From: Erpobdella octoculata
Taxonomy: Eukaryota; Annelida; Clitellata; Hirudinida; Erpobdellidae
Length of the DNA stretch: 64,000 nt
Assembly (NCBI GenBank): GCA_963978895.1
Contig: OZ022247.1
Span: 21,113,658 to 21,177,657 of the forward strand
Reading direction: 5' to 3'
The first letter of the stretch is position 1; the number at the start of each line of letters is the position of its first letter. Both the position numbers and the translations under genes were made by a program. The notes beneath the pieces are model-generated. The model was not told the origin of the DNA and did not search any database. It worked only from the letters and a program-made list of their open reading frames with translations. Below, one piece after another: positions 12,420 through 50,744 of the stretch.

Positions 12420-13010
12420 CAAAGAAAATCAACCGGGGTGGGCCTCGCATTTTGGAATGTTTACACTTTTCTTAATACAACGGAAGGTCATGAAATTATG
12501 ATTGCTATCATTGCTCGTTAGAACATTGACATTGCAACAATTAGTGAAACTAGTATCTCGGCCTCTAGTGAGCTGGCGGAGGAGCGCGTTGGCTAAGTCT
12601 TCTTCAAAATTGGCCTAACAGAAGATAAACCACAAAGTGTTGGAGTCGGCTTGACAATCAGGACTACCATGTACCTCAGCTCAAAGATTTTCCTAAGAGC
12701 ATCACCTCAAGTCAAGACCATTCAGCTGTGTTTCTGAGCGTTTATGCCCCGACACTTGTTTCACCTGACAAAGAAAAAGAGGATTTTTTTTCAAACCTGA
12801 ATACAAGCAAAAGCTGTTTGCCCTTGGGGATTTCAATGCTTGATTCAACAGTAATTTTGTCACCTGGCTTAAAGTCATATGACACCGTTCGGTTGGGAAA
12901 AAAACTCTAATTTGAAAGTGTGTGGCATGCCGCCTGCTGGACTCCATCCCTTACTTTGGACAGTGGTGTGGCGTGCCACTTGTCGTGAAGCCTTGGCAAC
13001 GTTCAAATTC
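12420..13010 (+). pseudogene. LINE endonuclease domain fragment (RTE/CFDP2-like)
   Basis: With two stops and a frameshift, the plus strand reads FWNVYTFLNTTEGHEIMIAI, NIDIATISETSIS, SVGVGLTIRTTM and FLSVYAPTLVSPDKEKEDFF. This follows the apurinic endonuclease domain of RTE-type LINEs (the CFDP2-like family): 'WNVRTLL...NIDIAALSET...GVGFAIR...SVYAPT'. The catalytic 'GDFNA' region is eroded and the reverse transcriptase part is absent. Upstream sequence from about 12100 may belong to the same element. Confidence 0.7.
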
Positions 13011-13019
13011 AACCGTGTA

Positions 13020-13820
13020 ATCAGCTCAAGGAAAAACGACAGCAATGTAAACAACAACCCACAGCTACTGCCGGCCTCTTCAGGTGCAACATAAGCCATC
13101 GTGCGTGTGGTCTTGTTCTCGCACAGAAGAGCTAATCACTTATTAGATTTGTCGCATCGACAACTCAGTCCATACAATCTGGATGATCTAGTTGACTACG
13201 ACACAGCAATCATCCCACACCTAGGCTAGGCGGCAATCCGAAACTGCTATTGGAAACCGCCATTGTTATTCCCTGCCTCTGCTGTGGAATAATCACTAAT
13301 AATTAAAGGAACTTATCGTACCAGCTATCTGTCTGGGTTGTAAAAATATGGCATTGCCAGCTTCGTTGGACATTGTCACCCATCGTTGTGGACACTTGTG
13401 GAGGCACATCAGCAGAAAGAAAAAACGGCAATAACGGCAGTCATCAGACAAGAGAGCTAGATGCTCAAAAAAGCACTGCAACTTTTTTCTGATCTTAAAT
13501 ATTGTCACCCATGACAACAACGAAAATTTGTAAAAAGAATCCAAAAAAGCGAAAATTATGTTATTAGTATAAATAAACAAATAAATTGCTATCAAATAAT
13601 ATAGGAAAAAACCTACACAGGAGGAAAACGTCTTAGTCTGGAAGGAAAATTGTCCAAAAGAGTAAATGTCGGAAGGGCAGGGGGGAAACTGTCTAAAGAG
13701 GAATGTCTGTTCACCGCCTAGTTATTAGTTATACCCAGACAGCACAATCTTTCGTGGTGACTCTTAAATGCAAAAAACTCTTTATATATATAATTATATG
13801 TTTCTATTGCGTGGTTTATT
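13020..13820. other. non-coding stretch, possible continuation of LINE remnant
   Basis: No intact frame. GC content is somewhat raised to about 13480, which may be further decayed LINE sequence. Nothing recognised after that. Confidence 0.35.
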
Positions 13821-13826
13821 GATAAA

Positions 13827-14282
13827 CTAGCGGGATACCTGGCGTTGTCCTGGATTTTTAGAGCTTTTTCTATCGTTTTTCTTTCTTGCTCCCGTTTTCT
13901 TCCCCGCTTGCTCTCCCGTTCCCGCTTGCTCTTCCGTTCCCGGTCTTCTACTCCCGGTTGCTTTCCCGCTCGCGGTCGTTTTCCCGCTCTCGCTTGCTCT
14001 CTCGTTCCTGTCCCTTTTCCGCTCGCGCTTTTGCTCTTGGTCGCTTTTCCGTTCCCGCTTGTTTTCTCGGTTCAATTCCCGGTCATTCTCCAATTCCCGT
14101 TTCCGCTCGCCCTCCCGTTCCGTTCATTTTGCGACCGATTTCAAGTTTTTGTCACAAAAACCTTTCCCCATTGACTCTCAAGGCTGTGTGAAAATGTCAT
14201 TACGATCGGATGAATGTCTTAGCAGTGCATAAAAGACGCACAGACAGACAGACATACAGACATAATCTTATTTATATATAGA
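13827..14282 (-). mobile_element. non-autonomous Helitron
   Basis: On the minus strand it begins TCTATATATAAATAAG-like, has CATTCATCCGATCGTAATGA, a purine minisatellite of GGGAACGGGAAAGCG-like units, and ends CAGGTATCCCGCTAG before T. The CTAG end and the insertion 5' of T fit Helitrons. About 456 bp. Confidence 0.75.
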
Positions 14283-14337
14283 GAGAGAGAAATTGCCTGT
14301 GAAAACACTGTGAACAAGAGATTATGACAGAGGCGGC

Positions 14338-14765
14338 GATTCAGCGAAATCTTAAGGAGGGCGAAGATTTTTTAAATTTAACGTAGAGAATCTTCAAACT
14401 CAAATGACCATGCCAATATACACTTGTATGTTGTATTTTCATGTAAAACATTATATTAATAAAAAAAACAGTATACAAACTTTTTTTTTTTTTTTTTTTT
14501 TTTATGATAGTTTATAGTCCTTTACACCAAGTGTTTTAAGACTGAATTGGCTGTATGTAGGAAGCACATAAGTACTTCCTGTCGTGGATCAAAGTTTGAT
14601 CCTTTTAACTGTCCCTCCTCCTTCATCCAGGCTTGGGACTGGCTCGCAATTAGCGAGGCGGAGTTGAGTATACAAACACGAGGCTAAAGTTTATACGAGT
14701 TCGATCGGATGGACTGAAGGCACTAAAAGATTGAAAAATATTCACCCCCCCATTCACCTCCTCTG
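14338..14765. mobile_element. hAT-like element related to 30590-31635
   Basis: The left end CAGAGGCGGCGATTCAGCGA and the right end ACCTCCTCTG are inverted. Flanks GATTATGA and GATTGTGT agree at six of eight bases. Subterminal words (GAGAATCTTCAAAC, GTTGTATTTTCAT) are shared with the 30590 element. It includes a 23-bp poly-T (14481-14503). Its 14500-14660 segment matches 58118-58255 in inverted orientation. Confidence 0.65.
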
Positions 14766-14924
14766 GATTGTGTACGAATTACAAGACAATGTTACTTACG
14801 GTATAAGATTTCTATTTATTTGTTGTGATGATGTTACACGACCACGACGATTTATGTGTGAACTAATCGATATGATTTAAAAAAAAGTTTTTCATAAAAG
14901 CTGAGAATATTTTTTAACGGTGCT

Positions 14925-15270
14925 TCATACAAGGAGCGCCATTCCAGCAAAAACCTAGAGGTGCAAAATGATTCAAAAATTCAAAAATTCAAAAAATGTT
15001 AAATGTTAAATGCTAAACTTTCCTCGTAAAATAGCTGATGATTCGGGGAAAGAGAGGGTAGTCGTAGGTACTTTTCTATAACTTTTCTAAAACATTATAG
15101 CCTACATTTTTTCTTCCGAAAATAGCTGAAGATTGGGGGTGTAGTCGCAGGTATTTTTCCAAAACATTTTCAAAAAAAAATTTGCTACTTTGTCTAAAAA
15201 ATTTCACCGTAAAATCCTTTGGTGGGAAGAAACGGCTTCCTTGACTCCCCTAAATGACGCCCCTCGTCTG
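14925..15270. mobile_element. probable hAT-like MITE
   Basis: ACAAGGAGCGCCATTC at the left and AAATGACGCCCCTCGT at the right form imperfect inverted termini. TGCTTC lies next to both ends. The middle has the recurring words AAAATAGCTGATGA and GTAGTCGTAGGTA, also seen near 3545 and 11745. Confidence 0.5.
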
Positions 15271-15807
15271 CTTCGTGTGTGACTGAACACTGAATAGTGA
15301 TTGGTCGATTAATGTTATGACGTCATATTTTTCTTAACATAAGAATAACACAAGCCACACAATTTTGTTAAATAGCCTCCGATTGATTTATTGCCAAATA
15401 GTGTGGTTTTTTTTCTAATTACGTCTACAGCTTTTTTTACTTTTTTGTAGTTTGTTGCATGTATGTGCGCTAAGAAACAAATCAGCAGAGCTTATCATGT
15501 ACAGACTTTTATAATCGTTGAGTCTTTCCCAGATATTTCCAAATATTGAATGGGGGGTTGTGCATCTCAAAGTTGGAAATAGTCAAAGAGCTGCGGCGTC
15601 CATTGGGACACGAGGATTTAGAAAAAAATACCTAGAAATTAATTTAGGCAGGAGGGGGATTAGGAAAAGTTTTTAACGGGGCCACTTTAGGCGTCTGTAG
15701 GCCTAGTCGGTAAAAGTAAATGATTGTCAATTTCGATTAGTAAAGTGTTTATACGAAATGACGTTGTGTTATTACTGATCACTTCTGTCAACTGAAAATC
15801 GACGTGA

Positions 15808-16509
15808 GGGACATCCATATATTACGTACGCACCGAGGGGTGGGGGTGTGTACGAAGTGAATGTTTTGCGTATAAGTGCGTATTTGGAGGGAGGGTAGTT
15901 CCAACAAATGCGTATGTACGCTAAAAATGGTATATATTATTTTTCAGTTCAGTTGAATTGATTGGATAATAAATCTTGTCGAGTAGTATCTAAGATCAAT
16001 CAATTTAACAAACAAACTTGTACCGCGCCTTTTTCAAAAATTCAAAGGCTCAATAATATCAACGATGGCGTGTCTAGAAAAGCGCGGCTGAATGTTTGAA
16101 TTTGGCGTATCGAAATGGCGTCCTTCAGCGTACTAGTACCCTATTAGTAATAATGCTATTTAGGTGATAAATCTGCTGTATCTCCGTGGCTGCATTGGAA
16201 TGCTATGATAAATTTTTTAAATTTGTGCGCTTGTGCACGCCAAAGCGTCTGTCAGTAAATTTCAATTTAGTTTCCGAAAACATTTTGAGATAAGTCTAGC
16301 TCTAGCTCGTCATAGTCAATATTAAATCTGAAGCAAAACACCAACCTGTTGTTAAAACTGACTATTTTATATTGTGGAGGATGGTAAAATCCGTTGTGCG
16401 GATGTACGCATAGAGGAGGGGGTCTGAAAATGTACCGTTGTACGAGATGCAACAGGGGGAGGAATGTCAAAATCTCGAGTTTAATGCGCGCGTAATATGT
16501 GAATGGCCC
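15808..16509. mobile_element. MITE-like element with CATCCATATATTACGT terminus
   Basis: The left end GGGACATCCATATATTACGT and the inverted right end (GGGGCCATTCACATATTACG on the minus strand) are similar. This resembles the common animal TE terminus GGGCCATCCATAAATTACGT. No clear target duplication. A GCGC-type repeat lies inside at about 16005-16055. Confidence 0.5.
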
Positions 16510-16639
16510 CTAAACGACCTGCAGCTCTCATTGTCACGCCGATCAAAATGAGCCCTTTTAGGCCCCTTTTTCATTCATTATTATTATTACTTAATTACTA
16601 TTATTATTATTGTCACAAAATGTTTGTCTTCTCAGTTTT

Positions 16640-17440
16640 CAAAAACTGGTTTCAGATGAATTCAGATCAAAGTAATTCATCCCAACACTCTTCGGAGGAT
16701 GTGAGTCGTTCCCATTAATGCTATTTTTTGTATTTCCGAGATGTTTGGTTTTCAAGAAAGCATTATCAGTTTGTCTTGAGCATTTTTCCTGATTGTTCCT
16801 AGCGCACCAATCACCACTGGTATTACTCTTGTTTTTAAATTCCACATTCGGCTTATTTCTATTTCTAGGTCCTTATACTTGCATATTTTTTTGATTCTTT
16901 CAATATAATATTTGCATCATCTGGAACAGACACCTCAACCAATGAGCATTATTTGTCTCTTTTGTGGTAAATTACTATATCAGGTCTGTTAGCTGGAATT
17001 GCTCCGTCTGTGATGACCGGCAAATCCCATGTGATTGTTACATCATCATCTACATTGATAACTTTTTCTGATTGTTCATAGTATTTTTTGGGTGCCTTAG
17101 CTCCAAAGTGTTTACACAGCTTCCAGTGGATGTAATTTGCTACATTGTTGTCTTTTTTTTAACTCAGTTGGAGCTAGAATTGTGCATCCTGAAACAATGT
17201 GACTGATGTGTTCTTCTGCCTTGTTGCATAATCTGCACCGACTATCAACTTCTTGCTTTAAAATGTGCTTTTGAAAGTATCTGGTATTGAGTGGATGATC
17301 TTGGGCAGCTATTATAAGACTCTCTGTTTCACCTTTGAGATTCGAGCTCTTTAGCCATGACATGGTTTGCTCTTTATTCTTTATCTGTTGTTGGATTGTC
17401 AAGGTTTCTAAAAAATTGTCCATGAAGAGGTTTCATTTTT
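16640..17440 (-). pseudogene. REL-endonuclease LINE (R2-like), C-terminal part
   Basis: The minus strand reads HPLNTRYFQKHILKQEVDSR, then CRLCNKAEEHISHIVSGC (the CCHC knuckle), [53 protein letters not shown] and [20 protein letters not shown]. The RPD...E/D pattern after a zinc knuckle is the restriction-like endonuclease end of R2/Dong/NeSL-type LINEs. Stops (DK* after YHKR) and frameshifts show it is dead. Such proteins nick target DNA and reverse-transcribe their RNA there. Other parts of the same element are at 17821-18180, 19230-19362 and 20088-20444. Confidence 0.75.
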
Positions 17441-17775
17441 CTACAATGCTTTTATCTACTCGTCGTCTCTGTTTCTCCGTCTGTTTCAAATCTTGCAATC
17501 AATTTTTGAGTCACTTCCTGATGATAGATTTTTTTCAAATTTTGCATACATGCTCAAAATTGAAAACAATGCAATATTCAATTATTAGTTTTACAATAAG
17601 TCAATTAATTTAGTTAATTTTAATTAATATTAATTATTAATTAATTTAAAATAAAAGAGTAATATAAGAAAAAATTGATTGCAAAATTTGTGTTTTAATT
17701 ACATATAAAAGCATTGGGTTTTAAAAATTCGTTTTTAATTTACTTGTTAAATTATTAGTTTTTTCGAGGAATAAT
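17441..17775 (-). repeat. interspersed repeat inserted in the R2-like LINE
   Basis: An inverted, nearly full copy of the repeat at 21370-21712. The 5' part has CAATGCTTTTATATG-like words and the 3' part has GTCTCTGTTTCTCCGTCTG. It splits the LINE frame between the RT thumb segment and the zinc-knuckle segment. Confidence 0.8.
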
Positions 17776-17820
17776 TTGTTTTTTTAGCTGATTTTTTTGA
17801 CAAATGTCAGAGGTTGGATT

Positions 17821-18180
17821 TTAAAGGAAGTACTTATTCTTGATTTCAGCAGCTTCTTTTTGAATTGAGTATTTAGTGGCTTGTTGGTCAAGGAACTTTG
17901 CAACGTTTGTGATTTTGTCGGGTTCTGTCTGAATGTAATCACAGAGATCAACAATAGCATGGTTGTAAGCTGAAGCCAAATCGACTAAACCTCTTCCACC
18001 ATCACATCTCTTAATGTAGAATCTCTCAACATCAGCCTTTGGGTGATGAATTCCTCCTATCGTTAAGAGCTTCCTCGTTTTTCTATTAATGTTTTCAATT
18101 TCATCTCTCAACCAGTTGATAACGCCAAAACTGTAGGTAAGAACTGGAAATGCTAAGGAATTAATGGCACTAAATTTATT
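17821..18180 (-). pseudogene. R2-like LINE, reverse transcriptase C-terminal segment
   Basis: Reads INSLAFPVLTYSFGVINWL, RDEIENINRKTRKLLTIGGI, HHPKADVERFYIKRCDGGRG and LVDLASAYNHAIVDLCDYIQ. This is the conserved segment after the RT palm in R2-like LINEs ('LPVLTYSFG...RKTRKLLT..G.HHPKADV.RLYVPR..GGRGL'). The frame is open but lacks the catalytic palm (no FADD-type motif nearby), so most of the RT is deleted. Confidence 0.78.
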
Positions 18181-18243
18181 TTAGAAATGAGCTATTTCGC
18201 ATGTCAGGTTCACAAACAACTGTCAAACTGAGAAATCGTACGA

Positions 18244-19092
18244 GTGAAGATGGAGAAAAAGACGAGCCAACAGTTAGAAGTTTATGTCAAGGAAAATTTT
18301 TCTAAACCATCAGTGCCACTTCTGAATGGTTTCATTAATTTTCTTTTTCATAAACTTGGTAGTAAGGGTAAAGGATCGTGCTGGGAGGTGTTTGCAAGGA
18401 GTTGGAGGGTTTGCAGCTTAGGTTACCAGCTGAGCACCGTTTACTCCAACGGGCCCTTAGATTTAATTTTGATTTTATTAATACTTCCAAAAAAACCTTA
18501 GTAGGGACTGGGACAAGGTTATTGATTTTTTGGGGAGCCCTTTTAAGTTTCAGCCCAGTGGTCCTGAGGAGCTTAATACTTTTGCGGTTGGTGGTGAGGA
18601 GGTGGCTTGTAGTATTCCTATCCCTAGTGAGCCTTTTGCAGATGTGGCAGGTTTAAGTTCAATCGGCAACTCTACTGCTACATCTGCAAATGTCTTACCC
18701 TCTGATTTGCAGAGCTGTAGGGAGTGTGTACTTAAACAACGAGCTTTAACTAATTCTAAAAATACTAATGCTAAATTAAAATTTAAAATTGACCAGATTC
18801 TAGATTCTGACCATGCATCAAAGAGAACGATCAGACGACTGGAACAGCTGGCCTTCCGAAGAAAGTCGTCAATTCAATTGTGGAAGAGGAAGTTGCGGCG
18901 GCAGAGGCTTCCCACACGACTAAGCATTTTGATATTTTTAATACCATTAGAAAAATTAGAATCAGCAGGTCTCTATGCTTAAATCGATTAAATGCCCTTA
19001 AATTAAAATATAATAATTTATTTAATAGTAAGGATGCCGAAATAGATAGGCTGGTTTGCTGTCTTAAAATCGTTATATCTCGGCTCACATAA
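18244..19092 (+). pseudogene. frameshifted coiled-coil ORF remnant, unknown
   Basis: Overlapping plus-strand frames (from MEKKTSQQLEVYVKENFSKP, through GSPFKFQPSGPEEL and SCRECVLKQRALTNSKN, to FNTIRKIRISRSLCLNRLNA) look like one protein broken by two or three frameshifts. The second half is rich in Lys, Leu, Ser and Asn with heptad-like spacing. It lies between two parts of an oppositely oriented LINE, so it is probably an inserted mobile element. I do not recognise the family. Confidence 0.35.
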
Positions 19093-19229
19093 ATCGTAAA
19101 TAGGAATGTTTGGTATTTGTTAATTACAATTGTTTTCTTCTTTTTAAAAAACTAATTTTTATAAAAAAAATTATTTTGAAATTTTCGTGCGACTACCTAG
19201 TTTATTGGTAGAAGGTTGAATAATTTCAG

Positions 19230-19362
19230 TTTCTAATGGTTCATTGTGGGAAGAATGTAAACTGTCATCTGTTATTAAATTCAAGGTGTTTTCCCAGCTG
19301 TTAAAATGCTGTCAAGTTCTAAATCAGTGAGTTTATGTTCTCGTTCAATGAACCTTCGTTGA
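19230..19362 (-). pseudogene. R2-like LINE, N-terminal piece beyond the hAT insertion
   Basis: The minus strand reads NEGSLNEREHKLTDLELDSI, which continues the frame that the hAT element interrupts at 20088. Short and followed by stops. Confidence 0.45.
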
Positions 19363-19369
19363 TGATTAG

Positions 19370-20079
19370 CAGAGATGTAGTACTTGGTACTCGTACTCGA
19401 GTACAACTCGAGTACCGTTTTCAAGTACTCGTACTCGTACTTGCAGTCACAATTTTGCATTTTTTAAATTTGGTTGTGTTTATTTCAGAACTGGTTAAAT
19501 TCTTTGTTCAATCAACTAATTCTCTTTTTGGCATCATTACTCAGTCACCTGTTGTTACGTTGGTGCCGCCATCTGGGTCACCCCCACCAGCCAAAAAGTC
19601 AAAGTTGTTTCACAAGTATTCATCGGCGTTAGATGACACCTGCCTTGATGTCGATGCACAGTTGACTAGATATCTTGAGATGAGGATCACTGGTGATGTG
19701 GATGATGCACTAACGTTTTGGCAGAATCATTCCAGTGACCTTGACAAACTGTATCACCCAGCACTTCGTGCTTTAAGTATTCCAGCTTCAAGTTCACCAG
19801 TAGAACGTGTGTTCAGCCACGGCGGAATAATTTTAAGACCCCATAGGGCTAAGATGTCGGACTCTAAACTGTCGTCGCTAGTTTTTCTGAAATGTAATAG
19901 TTTTTTGATGTAGAATAAACTATTATTTTGTTGACTTTAAAAAGTACTCGAAAAGTACTCGCTAAAAATTTTTTGTACTCGTACTCGTACTTGTACTCGA
20001 GACCTCAGTACTCGTACTCGTACTCGTACTCGACACCATGGTACTCGTACTCGGACCATAAGTACTCGCAACATCTCTG
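19370..20079 (+). mobile_element. hAT transposon, internally deleted, perfect 8-bp TSD
   Basis: Exact 8-bp duplications ATGATTAG flank it (19362-19369 and 20080-20087). The termini are CAGAGATGT and ACATCTCTG. Both subterminal regions are arrays of TACTCG / CGAGTA words (19386-19440 and 19945-20066). Inside is the end of a hAT transposase. It is inserted in the R2-like LINE. Confidence 0.92.
19491..19913 (+). pseudogene. hAT transposase, C-terminal dimerisation domain
   Basis: The open frame ends SIPASSSPVERVFSHGGIIL, RPHRAKMSDSKLSSLVFLKC then NSFLM. This is the hAT dimerisation domain ('IPATSAPSERVFS.AG.I......R..L.......FLK.N'). Before it are DVDAQLTRYLEMRITGDVDD and ALTFWQNHSSDLDKLYHPAL. 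The RNase H catalytic core and BED zinc finger are missing, so the protein cannot transpose DNA alone. The stop is at 19911-19913. Confidence 0.85.
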
Positions 20080-20087
20080 ATGATTAG

Positions 20088-20444
20088 AGATTAGACAAAG
20101 TGGTGGCACCTATGTGAGGGTTTCTGGTTCTCCAAATGCCATATGTTGCTTCAGTTACATTTATAACTTTTCTTTCTCGAGCCCAGTAGAAAGCCCACAT
20201 CAACTCTTTATAATGCTCTTTAGTCCATTTTGTTTTGGACAAATTAGTTGTTCTATTGAGTTCTCATCTCGGTTGGGGTGTTCCCTTCCTGAATCCGAGC
20301 AGTTTGTGTGAATGTTTTCAGAGAATTTTTTGTGAAAGCAACTTGGGGTACCTCGTTTTGCCCCTTGTCATGTATGGTTTTGTCTTTTGAGCTTTCAAAA
20401 TGATCGCCATCCCAATTCAATTTCTTTTTATTTTTCGATCTCAT
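20088..20444 (-). pseudogene. R2-like LINE, N-terminal region
   Basis: Reads MRSKNKKKLNWDGDHFESSK, then after a frameshift WTKEHYKELMWAFYWARERK, VTEATYGIWRTRNPHIGATT. The 'WTKEHYKELMWCFYxA...T..TY..WR.RNP' motif is a recurrent N-terminal element of REL-endonuclease LINEs found across invertebrates. It is cut by the hAT insertion. Confidence 0.65.
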
Positions 20445-20459
20445 TTTGTTTATTTCAGG

Positions 20460-21180
20460 TTCGGACGCTAAGCCAATCAGATTGTCTTAATCAGGTTATT
20501 GGGTCCAATCAGAGCGAGTGGCGAGTTTCGTTAAGTTTTAAACTTCACTGAGAAATTTTGTAACTTCAAGTTCTAAAATCTTGATATTTACGCCAAATAA
20601 ATTTATTGTAGTTAATTCGTAAGAATTGTCTAATTTTTGTAATTAAATACTAGCTCGAGTAATTAAACAAAGCAATTTAGTTCCAGTAGAATTCTGATTA
20701 ATCTTTCAGCTAACGAGATTTGACCATTCGCTATGAAGTCCGACCGATTATTAATATTATTATTATTAATTATTATTCAACGTGTACATTGATTTAAATG
20801 ATTTTTATTGAATTTATAATTTATAAACATACTAGAATGTATTCACGGAATTCATAGAACACAAAAAAAAAAACATTTATTTATTAAACAAAAAAATTAG
20901 AACTAGCAAAAATTAGGCACAAAAACTTTATTTTTCAAATTTCAAATCCTAAAAAATTCATTTTAAACAAATAAGTATTCTTTATAAAGTAACATAAAAA
21001 CAAAATTAAAATAGAAGTCAGCAATTGAAGAGATTGGAAAGAAACAAGAATAATCGTACATTTACTAAAGTTTTAAAATCTAAAATAAATTATTAAATAA
21101 TAAAAAATTATTTAAGAAAAGGAATAACGCATATTCAGTCTATGGATTGAACCTGATTAAAATACATCTTTTCTTGCACA
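20460..21180. other. AT-rich stretch, likely 3' UTR and downstream of the mucin gene
   Basis: No coding sequence. Several minus-strand AATAAA hexamers (near 20932 and 20880) could serve as polyadenylation signals if exons 20-21 are real. Confidence 0.35.
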
Positions 21181-21182
21181 TC

Positions 21183-48326
<27,144 letters not shown>

Positions 48327-48500
48327 TGTTGTCCTTTTTTCTATCGTGACTTTTTCTTTGGTTTTTCTTTTTTTCTAAATCCGTTTAAATTATTATTTTT
48401 GTTTTTTTTTCATATAGTCCGTTGTTCCTTCTTGTTTCTCCTTTTAAAAAAAATATGTATTAAAACAAAACTGCTTAAAGACAGTTATAGAGATGTTCAC

Positions 48501-48507
48501 TTATATA
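48501..48507 (-). promoter_or_regulatory. possible TATA box of the mucin gene
   Basis: TATATAA on the minus strand about 175 bp upstream of the mucin start codon. It is the only such motif close to the gene in an otherwise T-rich upstream region. In AT-rich DNA this could be chance. Confidence 0.25.
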
Positions 48508-48559
48508 AATTCAAAAAAAATGTCGTTTTTAAGTCTTTTTTACAATAATAAAAAAATCG

Positions 48560-49310
48560 GAAAATCCTGAATTATTTGGATTTGGGGGAAAATCTGGTTT
48601 TTATTGCGTACTTGTTTTTGGCAATGAATTTATTTAAACTTTGCTAGTAAATTTTTAAAGAAACTGTTTTTTGTCCTATTCGGAAGTTTTTAATTTTTTG
48701 CTAAAACACAGATAAACACTCATTACAGTCGCGGATCCAAGAATTTGGTAAGGGGATGCCGGAAAAAAATAAAATCTAAAACGTCTAACATTTTTTAGTT
48801 TATAAGATGTCAAGATATTTGTATTGTTTTTCCAGGTCAGAAGAAATTATAATTTATTTTTCTTGTCAACCTGGTGTTGCTCGTAGTTTTCTCTTTTTTT
48901 TCTTTCTCAACTTCATTCTTTCTCTTTTTTCTCTTTTCTCTTTCTCTGTTTTTCTCTCTCTTTTTCATCTTTCAATGTAGCATTTTCAACAGTCAGCTTC
49001 TCTTTTTCCATCGTGCCATTTTGCTTTTCAAAACTTTTTGTTAATCATCTTCTGCTTAATGGTTTCTCCGATAATGCGCTTGAAACCGTTCAGGAACTAG
49101 TTGAAAAATGCCGTTTCGGCCACGATTTGCAGAGACGCCAGGAACACGAATGACTCAGCTGCCGCCAATAAAAACAACCGCGTCTGTTCTTGTGATTCCT
49201 GATTCTAGTCAAAGAACATTTAATGTTTCGGCAACGACTGAATGCGGACCAAGAAAAACCGAGACTCTCAGTGCCTCTTTTATTGTTGCGTCAATGATCT
49301 CAAACTTCCT
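48560..49310. other. upstream of mucin gene, no gene supported
   Basis: A T/C-rich tract at 48885-48970. A hAT-like terminus (CAGTCGCGGATCCAAGAA) near 48726. A less AT-rich stretch (49040-49310) has broken short frames that I do not recognise. Confidence 0.4.
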
Positions 49311-49317
49311 AATGTGC

Positions 49318-49500
49318 TAGATAAGCTGAGTTGGTAGACTGTTGGCCTTGAATGCGAAAGCTTCACGGTTCGACTCCCACTTACTGCCCATGTCAACGGA
49401 ATACTTAGCGAGTACAAATCTTTTCTATCCGTGGGGCATGTAAAAGAACAGCGTCTCTGATCTCTGGAAGAGACGCTATATAAATTCTCAAACATTTAAA
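49318..49500 (+). repeat. tRNA-derived SINE
   Basis: A box AAGCTGAGTTGGTAGACTG, anticodon-like TTGGCCTTGAATG, and B box GGTTCGACTCC (49367-49377). A unique body follows with AAGAACAGCGTCTCTG and GAGACGCTATATAAAT, then A/T-rich (TTTACA)n. The D and anticodon stems pair poorly, so it is not a functional tRNA. Confidence 0.65.
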
Positions 49501-49519
49501 TTTTTACATTTACATTTAA

Positions 49520-50740
49520 CTCGACACGCTTTGGCAAAGGTCTCCGCTCTCATCTACACAACAAATGATGCCTACTGCTGCTGAATGGCCTGGACTTTTT
49601 TAGAACAAGAAGAGTGTGTTTATCTATGTATATGTTAAATATGTGTGCGTGTGAGTGTGTTTGTTTGTGTGGGTATGTGTGCGTGTGGGCGTGTTTGTTT
49701 GTGTGGGTGTGTTTGTGTATACGTTTTTTCCATTGTGAGAGGTTAGAGCAGTAATTTTTTTATGTTTGCATGTTTTTTTTGAGTGTAGAAAAGAAAGAAT
49801 AAACATTTAGATAGACAAGTTGACAAAAGTTATTTAAATTTTCAAAAAAGTTTCTGGAAAAAAAAGAAATTTGACAAAAAGAGTTATTTAAATTAATTCA
49901 AGTAAATTTATTCAAAAGGAATATTTGACCAAATTATATGTCGTGAATTATTGTCTTATAAACAATTTCAAAGCGTTTAACGAAACGAATTACTGCCGAA
50001 TATTAAATTGGCTAGTGAAAAAAGTTAATTTAGTACAGGTTATGCTATTACCAATTTTCTTTGGTTCTAAGATTTTAAATCTAAATTATTGCATTGGTTA
50101 GATGTTTCTAGTTTTCTACAGCTGGTACTTAGCTTTATGAGCCAAAAATTTGCAACTTTTGTTAGTTTTCTCAAAGAAAAAATCCTAAACCTCTTGCCAA
50201 ACTGACATACCTGTTAGGTTAGCAGTGTTATTAATACAAAAAAAAGTAATTACTGCGGTTTTTCTACTGACCGTTATTTATTCAATAATTTTAATGAAAC
50301 TTGCAAGTAAGCTTTGTTGAACACTTACTGTTTATTGGAGCTTCTTTTCAGTTCCTAAATGCACTGGAAGTTGTCGACAAAACACATGCAAAACGTTATA
50401 TTTAAAAAATCTATATAAGAACCTAGATTCAAATCTTCTAATTGGTTTTAGTTACAATAATTACGTCGCAAGTATAACTTGTGATTAGGTATGACTTAAT
50501 TTTACTAAATTTAAACTTATGCTATGCGCTCTCTATCTTTTATACTACAGTCCTGGTATTGATAAGCCGTCGAGCCTACGCAAACAAAAAAGTTTTATTT
50601 TCGACCCAACCCAGTACTTAGAGACACTTATGAAGCCATCTTGCGTTTGAGATTTAAGTGAGAATTAGAAAGGGTTTGTGAGAGAAGATGTTGAAGTGAA
50701 AAATTAGAAATGATGTTACATCGAAACAGACGTTTGGGTT
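49520..50740. other. non-coding stretch
   Basis: A GT-rich low-complexity tract at 49630-49720; otherwise AT-rich with no gene recognised. Confidence 0.45.
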
Positions 50741-50744
50741 TAAT

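Noticed and set aside
13827..14191. Arg/Ser- and Pro/Phe-rich ORFs here and at 31639-32868 and 52998-53229
   Set aside because: Frames across the Helitron purine minisatellite; they track the repeat, not a protein family.
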